Source of the DNA: E44-bin89 sp034409565
GTDB lineage: Bacteria > Chloroflexota > Dehalococcoidia > Dehalococcoidales > RBG-16-60-22
Length of the DNA stretch: 64,000 nucleotides
NCBI GenBank assembly: GCA_034409565.1
Contig: DAOUMS010000002.1
Coordinates: forward strand, 1-64,000
Direction: 5' to 3'
Shown here: positions 1 to 7,490 of the stretch, piece by piece
Layout: the number at the start of each line of letters is the position of its first letter
Position numbering within the stretch: position 1 is the first letter of the stretch
Translations under genes and position numbers: made by a program
The notes under the pieces: model-generated
Database searches by the model: none
What the model was told of the DNA's origin: nothing
Seen by the model: only the letters and a program-made list of their open reading frames with translations

Positions 1-670
1 ACACCGTGCCGACGCGGATATCAATCGACTGACCATTTTTGGTGCTGACCGAGAACTGGCCGTCCTGCGGACGGTGATGGTCGGCGATATTCATGTTGGC
101 CAGAATCTTGATGCGTGAAATAAGCGGCATGGCCGTTGACAATGGCAAAGACAGCATATTGTGCAGCGTGCCATCGATGCGATAGCGCGCCAGCAGTTTA
201 TCTTCCTGGGGTTGGAGGTGTATGTCGGAGGCGCGGGCCTTCACCGCCTCGTCGATAATTAGGGTGAGCGCCCGGGCCACTGGGGCATCGGTTACCGTGT
301 CCAGCTTGACCTGCGGCTCGGTCTCTTCCGACTCCAGCGAGAGGCTGGAAATCTGCTTTTCTATTTCCTCGTATGACTGGTAGTTGAAGTCTATGGCTTC
401 CTGGACTTCCGCAGCACTGGCTTTCAACGGCACGATGTGCATCTGGCTGCTGGCGGCCAGCGCCTCCAGGGCAATGATATCGGACGGGTTGGCCATGGCC
501 ACGTGGAGCACGTTGCCGCTTATTTCCAGGGGAATGGCAGCGTGTTTCCTCGCCAGAGCCTCGGGGATAAGGTGCAGCGCTTCGGGCTGGATCAGGTGCT
601 TGCGGAGCCTGCTCGGCGGTATCTTGATTTGTGCCTCTTCAATATTTACATCTGGCATTACATCTGGCAT
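1..670 (-). CDS. pilB: Type IV pilus / type II secretion ATPase (PilB/GspE family), N-terminal part
   Basis: Reads off the left edge, so only the first 223 codons are present. The protein is a cytoplasmic hexameric ATPase that drives pilin polymerisation or type II secretion. The visible part holds an N-terminal GspE_N-like domain (about residues 15-110, with a DIIALEAL-type stretch) followed by the start of the ATPase core with the motifs ASDIHLQP, YRIDG, SRIKILANM and RPQDG, all hallmarks of the family. Walker motifs lie outside the window. I chose the ATG at 670 because a GGGAG sits about 11 bases upstream; a second in-frame ATG at 658 comes from a 12-bp tandem duplication that repeats the residues MPDV. 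A promoter with an overlapping inverted repeat lies at 719-752. PilB versus GspE versus PilT-like cannot be settled from this fragment, but PilB/GspE is secure. Confidence 0.85.
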   Translation of the reverse strand, partial: MPDVMPDVNIEEAQIKIPPSRLRKHLIQPEALHLIPEALARKHAAIPLEISGNVLHVAMANPSDIIALEALAASSQMHIVPLKASAAEVQEAIDFNYQSYEEIEKQISSLSLESEETEPQVKLDTVTDAPVARALTLIIDEAVKARASDIHLQPQEDKLLARYRIDGTLHNMLSLPLSTAMPLISRIKILANMNIADHHRPQDGQFSVSTKNGQSIDIRVGTV

Positions 671-672
671 TA
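649..672. repeat. 12-bp perfect tandem duplication at the pilB start
   Basis: The unit catctggcatta occurs twice in direct succession (649-660 and 661-672). On the minus strand it duplicates the start codon and the first four residues (MPDV-MPDV). Confidence 0.9.
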
Positions 673-718
673 GACGTTGCTTCTCCCTTCGACCGTGCTG
701 AACACGCTCACAGAAGTT

Positions 719-747
719 ATCTTATCGAGATGAGTGGCTATTGGCAA
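719..747 (-). promoter_or_regulatory. Putative sigma-70 promoter of pilB
   Basis: On the minus strand, -35 TTGCCA (747-742) and -10 TAAGAT (724-719) are separated by 17 bp, about 50 bp upstream of the pilB start codon. A 17-bp inverted repeat at 736-752 overlaps the -35 box. Confidence 0.5.
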
Positions 748-752
748 TAGCC
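736..752. promoter_or_regulatory. Inverted repeat over the pilB -35 box
   Basis: GGCTATTG and CAATAGCC are perfect 8-bp arms around a single central base. The repeat covers the -35 hexamer of the predicted pilB promoter, where a repressor or activator could bind. Confidence 0.5.
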
Positions 753-918
753 ATTTAGTCATAGGTAAAAAGCGTGAATTGGCAGGCAAGTTTGCCTATA
801 CCCGGTATTAAAATAAAGCGGCTAGGCTGAATAACATATAAAGATGGGGATAGAATTTCTTAACAATTTCTAAAATCCGCGGATTTAAATGGGCTGTTGT
901 TGAGGTACGAAGATAAAG

Positions 919-949
919 AGCTGGAGCGAGGCAGTGCCTCGCTCCAGCT
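919..949 (-). terminator. Strong hairpin, probable terminator of the hyi-garR operon
   Basis: A perfect 14-bp inverted repeat (919-932 and 936-949) with a 3-nt loop lies 29 bp beyond the garR stop codon. The tract after it on the minus strand is only moderately T-rich (CTTTATCTT), so termination may be partial or factor-dependent. Confidence 0.6.
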
Positions 950-977
950 TCCTGTCTTTAGTTAAGAAACAGCGTGC

Positions 978-1868
978 TTATTTGCCGGCAACCTTGTGGT
1001 TGGCCAGCTTCTCCAGTGCCAGCACCAGGGCGGAGTGGTCGAGGTTACTATCGCCCTGGGCCGTCAGTGCATTGAAGAGTTCCTGGGCTACGGCACAACC
1101 GGGCAGGCTCATCCCCAGGCTGCGAGCTCCCTGCAGGGCATTGTTCAGGTCTTTTTGCTGGTGGCGAATGCGGAAGCCCGGCTGGAAAGTACGCTCAATC
1201 ATGCGCTTGCCATGCAGGTCGAGGATGCGGCTCTGGGCGAAGCCACCCAGCAGCGCCTCTCTCACCTTGCTCGGGTCGGCTCCCGCCTTGGAGGCGAAGA
1301 GGAGGGCTTCACTGATGGCCATGATGGTCTCGCCGACCACTATCTGGTTGGCCACCTTGCAGGTCTGTCCGTCGCCATTACCGCCAATGTGGACGATGTT
1401 CTTGCCCATGAGCTCGAAGTAGGGCTTGATTTTGGCAAAGACCGCTGCCTTACCACCGACCATGATGGACAGGGTGGCGTTCTCCGCACCTACCTGCCCG
1501 CCGGATACCGGGCCGTCCAGCATTTCCACGCCCTTTTCCGCCAGCTTCTTGGCGAACTCCTTGGTGGCAATCGGGGAGATGGAGCTCATATCCACCACAA
1601 TCGAGTCCTTCTTGACACCTTCGATGACGCCATTCTTGCCGAAGAGGGCAGCTTCCACATCCGGCGTATCCGGTACCATCATGAAGACGATATCGGATTT
1701 CTCGGCTACCTCCTTGCAGCTAGCGCAGGCAACGGCGCCTTTGGATGCCAGCTCTTTGACCGGGGCATCAACCACGTCGTAAATGTTGAGCTTGTTGCCT
1801 GCCTCCATCAGGTGCTGGGCCATAGGCTTGCCCATTATGCCCACGCCAATGAATCCAAGATTTGCCAT
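978..1868 (-). CDS. garR: 2-hydroxy-3-oxopropionate (tartronate semialdehyde) reductase, 3-hydroxyisobutyrate dehydrogenase family
   Basis: A 296-residue beta-hydroxyacid dehydrogenase, the usual family length. It should reduce tartronate semialdehyde to D-glycerate with NAD(P)H in the cytoplasm. The Rossmann motif GFIGVGIMG is at residues 5-13, the substrate-binding motif DGPVSGG at 118-124, and the catalytic lysine is K171 in GQTCKVANQ. It follows hydroxypyruvate isomerase on the same strand with a 15-bp gap, so the two form an operon; AGGAGG-like bases precede its ATG. Together with the glyoxylate carboligase homologue at 57768-59492 this completes a glyoxylate-to-glycerate route, which is the reason to prefer GarR/GlxR over 3-hydroxyisobutyrate dehydrogenase. 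Family certain; exact substrate inferred. Confidence 0.85.
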   Translation of the reverse strand: MANLGFIGVGIMGKPMAQHLMEAGNKLNIYDVVDAPVKELASKGAVACASCKEVAEKSDIVFMMVPDTPDVEAALFGKNGVIEGVKKDSIVVDMSSISPIATKEFAKKLAEKGVEMLDGPVSGGQVGAENATLSIMVGGKAAVFAKIKPYFELMGKNIVHIGGNGDGQTCKVANQIVVGETIMAISEALLFASKAGADPSKVREALLGGFAQSRILDLHGKRMIERTFQPGFRIRHQQKDLNNALQGARSLGMSLPGCAVAQELFNALTAQGDSNLDHSALVLALEKLANHKVAGK

Positions 1869-1883
1869 GCTCTCTTTCCTCCT

Positions 1884-2669
1884 TTATTTAAGATAAGGTT
1901 TGACCCATCCCAGGCCGTCTTCGGTAACACCAGCCGGCTTGTATTCGCAGCCAATCCAGCCGGTGTATCCTGCTTCGTCAATGAACTTGAATAGATTGGT
2001 GAAGTTGATTTCGCCGGTGCCCGGCTCATTCCGTTTTGGGTTGTCGGCGAGCTGAATGTGGCCAATACGGCTCACATTTTCCTGTATGGTTTTGGTGAGG
2101 TTGCCCTCCATGACCTGCATGTGGTAGATGTCATACTGCAGCCAGAGATTTGGATGTTTGACTTCCTCAAACAGCTTGAGTACGTCCTGCGTGCGCACCA
2201 GGTAAAATCCGGGGACGTCTTTGTCGTTAAGCGCCTCGACCAGCAGGGAAATGCCCTCTTTCTGTAGCGCTTCGGCGGCGAATTTCAGGTTTTTGACCAC
2301 CGTCTGGCGCACTTTGTCCGCCGGAACGTCTTTGGGGGTGAGGCCGACCAGGCAGTTGATGCGGGTGCATTTCAGGGCCTTGGCGTATTCAATGGTTTTC
2401 CCTAATCCTTCCTGGAACTCATTTTCGCGCCCCGGCAGGCAGGCGATGCCCCTCTCCCCGGCCGCCCAGTTACCGGCGGGCACGTTGTGCAGGACAAATT
2501 CCAGGCCGAGTTTGTCCAGTTTGGCGGCGATTTCTTCCTTGGGCAGCTCGTAGGGGAACTGGCATTCCACGGCTTTGAAACCGGCTTTGGCCGCCCGTTC
2601 AAAGCGGTCGCCAAAACCGACGTCGGTAAACAGCATGGACAGATTGGCACTGAATTTGGGCATATTCAT
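1884..2669 (-). CDS. hyi: Hydroxypyruvate isomerase
   Basis: A 261-residue xylose-isomerase-like TIM barrel. It interconverts hydroxypyruvate and tartronate semialdehyde in the cytoplasm. Recognisable family sequence includes the N-terminal KFSANLSMLFTDVGF, the VECQFPYELP segment near residue 38, the RINCLVGL stretch and the C-terminal GWIGCEYKP, where the glutamate is a conserved metal/catalytic residue. The length matches E. coli Hyi closely. The start has an excellent AAGGAGG about 8 bases upstream, and a TTGCAA-17-TATAAT promoter lies at 2725-2753. It is first in a two-gene operon with garR. A related sugar-phosphate isomerase is possible, but the pairing with garR supports Hyi. Confidence 0.88.
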   Translation of the reverse strand: MNMPKFSANLSMLFTDVGFGDRFERAAKAGFKAVECQFPYELPKEEIAAKLDKLGLEFVLHNVPAGNWAAGERGIACLPGRENEFQEGLGKTIEYAKALKCTRINCLVGLTPKDVPADKVRQTVVKNLKFAAEALQKEGISLLVEALNDKDVPGFYLVRTQDVLKLFEEVKHPNLWLQYDIYHMQVMEGNLTKTIQENVSRIGHIQLADNPKRNEPGTGEINFTNLFKFIDEAGYTGWIGCEYKPAGVTEDGLGWVKPYLK

Positions 2670-2724
2670 CCCTCCTTAACTTTGCTAGTTTGTGGTGGCG
2701 ATTTTCACGGAAAGTCCAAACAGC

Positions 2725-2753
2725 ATTATAGTCCAAGGTGGAGAAGGTTGCAA
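2725..2753 (-). promoter_or_regulatory. Promoter of the hyi-garR operon
   Basis: Minus strand: -35 TTGCAA (2753-2748), 17-bp spacer, -10 TATAAT (2730-2725), about 55 bp upstream of the hyi start codon. Near-consensus. Confidence 0.7.
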
Positions 2754-2801
2754 GGGTTAATACCACCGGCCTGACAATCTTTTTAATTAACTTTTAAAGG
2801 C

Positions 2802-3470
2802 CTACTTCACCCTGACCAGTATAATAATATCGCCCGGCTGGCCGTCGGTGAGCTGGCGGGCATTGCGCAGTTTCACCCGGCTGCCGTTTTTCACACCGGC
2901 GGGAATTTTTACCCGCAGCTTCCGGCCTCTGCGGACAAGGTCTTTCTCCATCCCTTTCGCTGCCTGTTCCCGCGTCAGCGTGATTTCGTAGCGGACTTCG
3001 GGGCGGGGTGGGGGCTGGGGTCTACCGAATATTTCTTCCAGGTTGATGCCGCCCGGCGCCTCGAACCTGATGCCTCTGCCCGGGCCGCGGGTGCCACGAC
3101 TGAACGTCCGGAAAGAAAATCCCCGGCCTCTTAAAGCATCGCCGAAGATATTGTCCAAAAAATCGAAGCCCAGCCCGGAGCCCCGGAAGTCCTTCATCAG
3201 GTCTTCAAAAGTGGTGCGGGTGAAAGGGCTGCCGAAGATATCGCCGATGTTGCCCACGGTGCCGAACTGGTCATACTGCTGCCGCTTCCGCGGGTCGCCG
3301 AGGACGCCGAAAGCCTCGTTCATTTCCTTGAACTTATCATTGGCCCACTGCTCCTTGCCCGGGTTACGGTCGGGATGGTACTGCATCGCCAGCTTCCGGT
3401 ACGCCTTCTTGATTTGCTCCTGGCTGGCATTCCTCGGCACCCCCAGAATCTGATAGTAGTCCTTGGCCAT
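2802..3470 (-). CDS. Short DnaJ-type co-chaperone (CbpA-like, no zinc finger)
   Basis: A 222-residue J-domain protein that would stimulate a DnaK ATPase. Residues 1-70 form a complete J domain (DYYQILGV, HPD at 32-34, then QQYDQFG). Residues 70-150 are Gly/Phe/Arg-rich (RGRGFSFRTFSRGTRG), and residues 158-222 contain one C-terminal beta-domain (VRYEITLTREQAAKG, VKIPAGVKNGSRVKL). The CxxCxGxG zinc-finger repeats of DnaJ are missing, and only one of the usual two substrate-binding beta domains is present, so it is shorter than CbpA (about 300 residues). It stands alone, divergent from the next gene. An extended -10 (TGATATACT) lies about 30 bp upstream at 3508-3500. Confidence 0.85.
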   Translation of the reverse strand: MAKDYYQILGVPRNASQEQIKKAYRKLAMQYHPDRNPGKEQWANDKFKEMNEAFGVLGDPRKRQQYDQFGTVGNIGDIFGSPFTRTTFEDLMKDFRGSGLGFDFLDNIFGDALRGRGFSFRTFSRGTRGPGRGIRFEAPGGINLEEIFGRPQPPPRPEVRYEITLTREQAAKGMEKDLVRRGRKLRVKIPAGVKNGSRVKLRNARQLTDGQPGDIIILVRVK

Positions 3471-3579
3471 GATTGATTATTACCTCTCCCGAAAGTATAA
3501 GTATATCACAGCCGGGGACTCTTGTTCAGGTCGAAGGTAGGGGGTAGAATGGTGATAACGAGAAAAAGGATGGTGCACC

Positions 3580-4215
3580 ATGGCAGAGCAACTGGGCAAG
3601 ATTGAGAAGCCGGAGGCGAAAGAGTTCGCCAGCAAGAGGAAGCTCTATCTCGTCCCGCTGGTTTTCTCGGGGAAGAATGCGCCGGAGGATTACCGGGAAA
3701 AGTACGAGCGCTACTGGCAGCAGGTCAGCGAGCACGTGGCGAACCTTGAGGCCAGGCTCGGTAAAGTGGGGCATATCTATCATGAAGCGGTCTATCGGGC
3801 GGGCAAAGAGGGGCTGGAGGCAATAGAAAAATTTAACACCGATAGCAGCCGGGTCGTCAAAGAGAAGAGCGAAGGCGGGGCCCTGATTGAAGCCGTTGAG
3901 GACAGGGCGCTGGCCGAGGAAAGCATGGACTGGGAGAGGTTTATCCTCATGGGCTTTGTCAGCCAGAAGGTGGCGCAGCAGGTCTCCGAACTGTATGTTG
4001 AGGCACTGCGCCAGCGATATGAATATATCGTCAGGCAGATTAATGAGACCCTTGAGGCTGACCATGCCGGACTGCTCTTCATCCGGGAAGGTCATCTGGC
4101 GCAGTTCCCGGAAGATATAGAGGTGTTCAGCGTGGCCCCGCCGGCGCTTGACGAAATTCACCGCTGGCAGCGTGAGCAGATGTCCGGGGAAAAGAAAGAG
4201 GAGCCTAAGAAATGA
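3580..4215 (+). CDS. Conserved-looking soluble protein of unknown function
   Basis: 211 residues, charged, no signal peptide or membrane segment. I do not recognise the family. The sequence looks mostly helical: residues 45-75 and 120-170 have heptad-like patterns (YWQQVSEHVANLEARLGKVG and VAQQVSELYVEALRQRYEYI), and the C-terminus is a Lys/Glu-rich tail. The middle contains EKFNTDSSRVVKEKSEGGALIEA. An AAGGA about 10 bases upstream supports the ATG. It is divergent from the DnaJ-like gene (109-bp gap) and precedes the TRAP promoter. Codon use resembles neighbours and a shifted antisense frame is also long, but the ribosome site and lack of low complexity favour this strand. Function unknown. 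Confidence 0.7.
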   Translation: MAEQLGKIEKPEAKEFASKRKLYLVPLVFSGKNAPEDYREKYERYWQQVSEHVANLEARLGKVGHIYHEAVYRAGKEGLEAIEKFNTDSSRVVKEKSEGGALIEAVEDRALAEESMDWERFILMGFVSQKVAQQVSELYVEALRQRYEYIVRQINETLEADHAGLLFIREGHLAQFPEDIEVFSVAPPALDEIHRWQREQMSGEKKEEPKK

Positions 4216-4221
4216 GCACCG

Positions 4222-4249
4222 TTTACTAAAAGGCTCGTATACGTATAAT
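4222..4249 (+). promoter_or_regulatory. Putative promoter of the TRAP transporter operon
   Basis: -35-like TTTACT (4222-4227), 16-bp spacer and a perfect -10 TATAAT (4244-4249). It lies just after the stop of the upstream gene and leaves a leader of about 105 nt before dctP. Confidence 0.5.
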
Positions 4250-4363
4250 GATTTGACAAGGTATGGTAAAATACTTCAAAAGGTAAAGGGGGTGATAGCT
4301 TTCAACGGGAGGATTCAGGCTGCCATGTTAAGAGGCTCGTGCATTTTTAAAAAGGAGGACAAG

Positions 4364-5548
4364 ATGAGTAAAAAGCTAGTATTGACCTTGACGATGTCCG
4401 TGGTGCTGATAGGCAGCCTGCTTGCTGCCTGTGCTGCCCCGGCACCCGCTCCCGCCCCGGCTCCTGCTCCAGCGCCGGCCCCGGCACCCACTCCAGCTCC
4501 CGCCCCGGCCCCGGCTCCCGCCCCAGCGCCAGCGCCAGCTCCCGCTCCGGCCCCAGCACCCGCTCCCGCTCCAGCTCAACCGGAGAAGGTAATTACCTGG
4601 AAGGGACAGGCTCACGTGACAGCAGGCTCGCTTATGTACCGGTCCCTCGAGCGCATGAGTGAGAAGGTTACCGCAGCCAGTGGTGGGCGCTTGGTAATGA
4701 AGTGCAACCCGGCGGACGCTATTGTCCCGGCGACAAAAGAGTTTGACGGGATAGACGGCGGCGCTTTGGACTACTCCCTGACCGCCTATGGCTACTGGAC
4801 TGACAAGTTCTCCGCGGCGCAGTTATTCACCTATCAGATTGCCGGGCTTTCGCCCATGGAACACGCTGCCTGGCACTTGGTGGGGGGAGGGGACGAGTTG
4901 GCTGCCGAGATGATTGCCGGCTATAACGTGAAGTTGCTCACCGGCAGCATTCTTACCCCGGAGATTTTCCTGTGGACCCATAAGGAGCTGAAATCACCAG
5001 CCGACATGAAAGGCCTGAAATACCGTTCCGGCGGTGGTGACGAGCCGACCATTTTTGGTGATTACCTGGGTACGGCTGGCGTCTTCATGCCTACCGGGGA
5101 AATCTATGAATCAATGCAACGGAACGTAATCGATGGTTTTCAGTGCAGCAGCCCGGCGGTGGACTACTCAATGGGCTTCCAGGAAGTAGCGGAATACTGC
5201 TGGCTTTCACCGATACGCCAGCCCGCTGAGTTCCATTCTTACTTGTTCAATACCAAATCCTGGGCAGAGCTGCCTGATGACCTCAAAGTGCTGGTGGAGG
5301 AGATGTGCCTGGCCACAGGGTTGGAGCACTACACTTATATGATGCGCGAGGATATTGCCGCCCTAGCCAAGCTCAAAGAGTATGGCACCAATGTCATGCC
5401 AGTACCGGCATCAATAGAGCAGGCAATCATTGAAGCCGCTGATGATTACTACGCCGAAAAGAAAGCCGAAGACCCGATGATTGCCAAAGTTATGGACTCC
5501 ATAGATGCCTTCAAGAAGACGTACCGGGAAGCTTACCAGCGTCTGTAA
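4364..5548 (+). CDS. dctP: TRAP transporter solute-binding lipoprotein (DctP family) with long Ala-Pro linker
   Basis: 394 residues. It captures an organic acid outside the membrane and delivers it to the DctQM permease that follows. Residues 1-23 are a lipoprotein signal ending in LLAAC, so Cys23 is probably lipidated. Residues 24-72 are an almost pure Ala-Pro repeat, an extended stalk. Residues 75-394 are the DctP fold, with the conserved KGLKYRS-type segment and the helix around SPAVDYSMGFQEVAEYC. I start at ATG 4364, which has a perfect AAGGAGGA 8 bases upstream and creates the signal peptide; the open frame extends back to 4148 but that extension has no ribosome site. The substrate cannot be read from sequence. 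Downstream SDR genes may process it. Confidence 0.9.
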   Translation: MSKKLVLTLTMSVVLIGSLLAACAAPAPAPAPAPAPAPAPAPTPAPAPAPAPAPAPAPAPAPAPAPAPAPAQPEKVITWKGQAHVTAGSLMYRSLERMSEKVTAASGGRLVMKCNPADAIVPATKEFDGIDGGALDYSLTAYGYWTDKFSAAQLFTYQIAGLSPMEHAAWHLVGGGDELAAEMIAGYNVKLLTGSILTPEIFLWTHKELKSPADMKGLKYRSGGGDEPTIFGDYLGTAGVFMPTGEIYESMQRNVIDGFQCSSPAVDYSMGFQEVAEYCWLSPIRQPAEFHSYLFNTKSWAELPDDLKVLVEEMCLATGLEHYTYMMREDIAALAKLKEYGTNVMPVPASIEQAIIEAADDYYAEKKAEDPMIAKVMDSIDAFKKTYREAYQRL

Positions 5549-5557
5549 TCTTTTTGC

Positions 5558-5589
5558 CCCCTGCTTCGAGAATTTTCTCGAAGCAGGGG
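5558..5589 (+). other. Intergenic stem-loop between dctP and dctQ
   Basis: A perfect 14-bp stem (5558-5571 and 5576-5589) with a 4-nt loop and no following T-tract. Such hairpins often protect the upstream binding-protein message or reduce read-through, so that the binding protein is made in excess over the permease. Confidence 0.65.
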
Positions 5590-5602
5590 ACTTGTACGCA
5601 TT

Positions 5603-6109
5603 ATGAAAACCGTAGTTCGATTTATTGATGCAATCAGTGAGCGGACGGGAAGGACGGCTCACTGGCTATGTGCCATCTTGGTTTTGTTTATGGTGGTCGC
5701 TGTCATCATGCGCTACGTTTTCGGCGCGTCCACACTGTGGGCATATGAAGTGGGCCTCATGATGGGTGCCACCATCTACGCCATGGCTATGCCATACGTC
5801 CACAAGCATAGTGGTCATGTCAGGGTTGACGTTTTTTATCACCGGCTTTCACCCCGGAGAAAGGCAATTATTGACATTATTGGTTTCTTGCTGTTTTTCG
5901 TCCCGCTGCTGCTGCTGCTGGTCAGCCTGTCCGTCGGCTGGGCCTGGAAGGCCTGGGAAATTAATGAAAAAATGTATGAGACCGGCTGGTACCCGCCGGC
6001 CGCCCCGTTAAGAACGGCTGTGGCCTACGGAATTTGCCTGTTTGCCCTGCAGGGACTGGCTCATTTTATCCGTGACCTATATTTAGTAATAAGGAACAAG
6101 CCATTATGA
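5603..6109 (+). CDS. dctQ: TRAP transporter small permease subunit (DctQ family)
   Basis: 168 residues with four predicted membrane helices (about 20-40, 55-75, 95-117 and 138-158). It is the small integral-membrane subunit that pairs with DctM in a sodium-driven TRAP uptake system. Family signs are the VVAVIMRYVFGASTLWAYEV stretch at about residues 32-51, the conserved GHVRVDVFY after helix 2, and the C-terminal helix. It begins 54 bp after dctP, across a stem-loop, and overlaps dctM by 4 bp (ATGA), so translation is probably coupled. No clear purine-rich ribosome site is seen, consistent with lower expression than dctP. Confidence 0.9.
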   Translation: MKTVVRFIDAISERTGRTAHWLCAILVLFMVVAVIMRYVFGASTLWAYEVGLMMGATIYAMAMPYVHKHSGHVRVDVFYHRLSPRRKAIIDIIGFLLFFVPLLLLLVSLSVGWAWKAWEINEKMYETGWYPPAAPLRTAVAYGICLFALQGLAHFIRDLYLVIRNKPL

Positions 6110-7440
6110 TTGAACTGAGTCCGGAGCTTCTCACTTTCGTAATGCTGGGCGGAGTCTTGGTCGGGGTTTTGTCCGGTTACCCCATCGGTATTGTCATCGG
6201 TGCTTTAGCCTTGATTGTTGGCTTCTTTGGCTTTGGCACTGCGGTTGGTCAGGTAATTTACCCCCGTTTTTATGAACTGCTGCTGAATTATACCATCCTG
6301 GCGGTGCCCCTGTTTGTTTTCATGGGGGCGATGCTGGAACGTTCGGGGATAACGGAAAAGCTGTATGATGCTTTATACCTGTGGCTGGGCGGGCTCAGAG
6401 GTGGACTGGCTATAGTTACCGTATTGGTCGGCACCATAATGGCTGCCTGTGTGGGTATAATCGCTGCCTCAATCACTATGCTCACACTGGTCGCGATGCC
6501 TTCCATGTTAAAGCGAGGTTACGGTAAAAGCCTGGCTTCCGGCTCAATCTGTGCCGGCGGCTGCCTGGGTATTCTGATTCCGCCGAGTATTATGTTAATC
6601 GTTTATGGGCCAATGGCCCAGATTTCAGTCGGCAAGCTCCTCTTCGGCGCCTTTCTCCCCGGTTTTCTGCTTTCGGCTCTGTATGTGACCTACATTATCG
6701 TCAGGAGTTTCCTGCAGCCGAACATAGCCCCGGCCGTACCGGTTGAAGAAAGGACGGTCCCCTTCGTCAAGAAAACGGCCATGCTTCTCACCTCACTGGT
6801 CCCACCGGTGCTGCTGGTCTTGTCGGTACTGGGCGTCATCTTTTTTGGGATAGCTCCTCCCACCGAGGCGGCCAGTATGGGCGCCTTTGTCGCTACCCTC
6901 TTGACCATCATTTACCGTAGGTTCAGCTTGCGCGTGCTGGGAGAAGTAACGATGATTACGTTCCGTGTCTCCGGCTTTATTCTGCTCATTGCGGCCGCAG
7001 CTTACGCCTTTGTTGGGGTATTTATTGGTGGTGGTGGTGGGGATGTTATCGAGGAATTAATCATGGCCACTCCCGGCGGCAAATGGGGCATCTTCGCCAT
7101 GGTGATGTTTATTGTCTTCATCCTAGGCATGTTTATGGATTGGCTGCCCATCGTCTTCATCATGGTGCCAATAGTAACTCCCATTGCCGAAACCCTGGGG
7201 TTTCATCCGGTCTGGTTTGCCATCATGATTTGCGTTAATCTTCAGATGTGCTTTATGACCCCTCCTTTTGCCGGGGGCATATTCATTCTGAAAGGTTCGA
7301 CCCTGCCGGAGTGGGGGATAACCATGGGCGATATCATCCGGGGGGTAATTCCTTTTGTCATTCTCGTCATGGTGGGGATTGCTCTGTTAACCATCTTCCC
7401 GCAGATAGTCCTCTGGTTACCCAGCATGATGATAAAGTAG
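6106..7440 (+). CDS. dctM: TRAP transporter large permease subunit (DctM family)
   Basis: 444 residues, very hydrophobic, about 12 membrane helices. This is the transport-pore subunit of the TRAP system. Typical features are the N-terminal LGGVLVGVLSGYPIGIVIGA helix, VPLFVFMGAMLERSGI after helix 2, the GCLGILIPPSIMLIVYG segment near residues 155-172, APPTEAASMGAF near 250 and the C-terminal MTPPFAGGIFIL. Length is standard. The start overlaps dctQ (ATGA). The next gene starts 50 bp downstream on the same strand with its own strong ribosome site, so the SDR pair is probably in the same transcript. Confidence 0.92.
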   Translation: MIELSPELLTFVMLGGVLVGVLSGYPIGIVIGALALIVGFFGFGTAVGQVIYPRFYELLLNYTILAVPLFVFMGAMLERSGITEKLYDALYLWLGGLRGGLAIVTVLVGTIMAACVGIIAASITMLTLVAMPSMLKRGYGKSLASGSICAGGCLGILIPPSIMLIVYGPMAQISVGKLLFGAFLPGFLLSALYVTYIIVRSFLQPNIAPAVPVEERTVPFVKKTAMLLTSLVPPVLLVLSVLGVIFFGIAPPTEAASMGAFVATLLTIIYRRFSLRVLGEVTMITFRVSGFILLIAAAAYAFVGVFIGGGGGDVIEELIMATPGGKWGIFAMVMFIVFILGMFMDWLPIVFIMVPIVTPIAETLGFHPVWFAIMICVNLQMCFMTPPFAGGIFILKGSTLPEWGITMGDIIRGVIPFVILVMVGIALLTIFPQIVLWLPSMMIK

Positions 7441-7490
7441 CCAAACGTTGCTGGCTGCAATAGAAGTCTTTTCAGGAGGTAAAGAAGAGC

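Larger units (their letters stand above)
671..977. other. Intergenic region between pilB and garR
   Basis: About 307 bp without a credible gene. It holds the pilB promoter with its inverted repeat (719-752), an AT-rich stretch (about 760-900) in which I see nothing definite, and the hairpin that closes the garR operon (919-949). Confidence 0.6.

Noticed and set aside
996..1994. 332-codon open frame on the plus strand
   Set aside because: It lies antisense to garR and hyi, both with clear family motifs; it is a shadow of GC-rich codon structure.
3526..4161. 211-codon open frame opposite the unknown protein at 3580
   Set aside because: Arginine/leucine-rich shadow without a ribosome site; the plus-strand frame has AAGGA and normal composition.
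4148..4363. 72-codon N-terminal extension of the TRAP binding protein
   Set aside because: It would place the lipoprotein signal in the middle of the protein and ignores the perfect ribosome site before ATG 4364.
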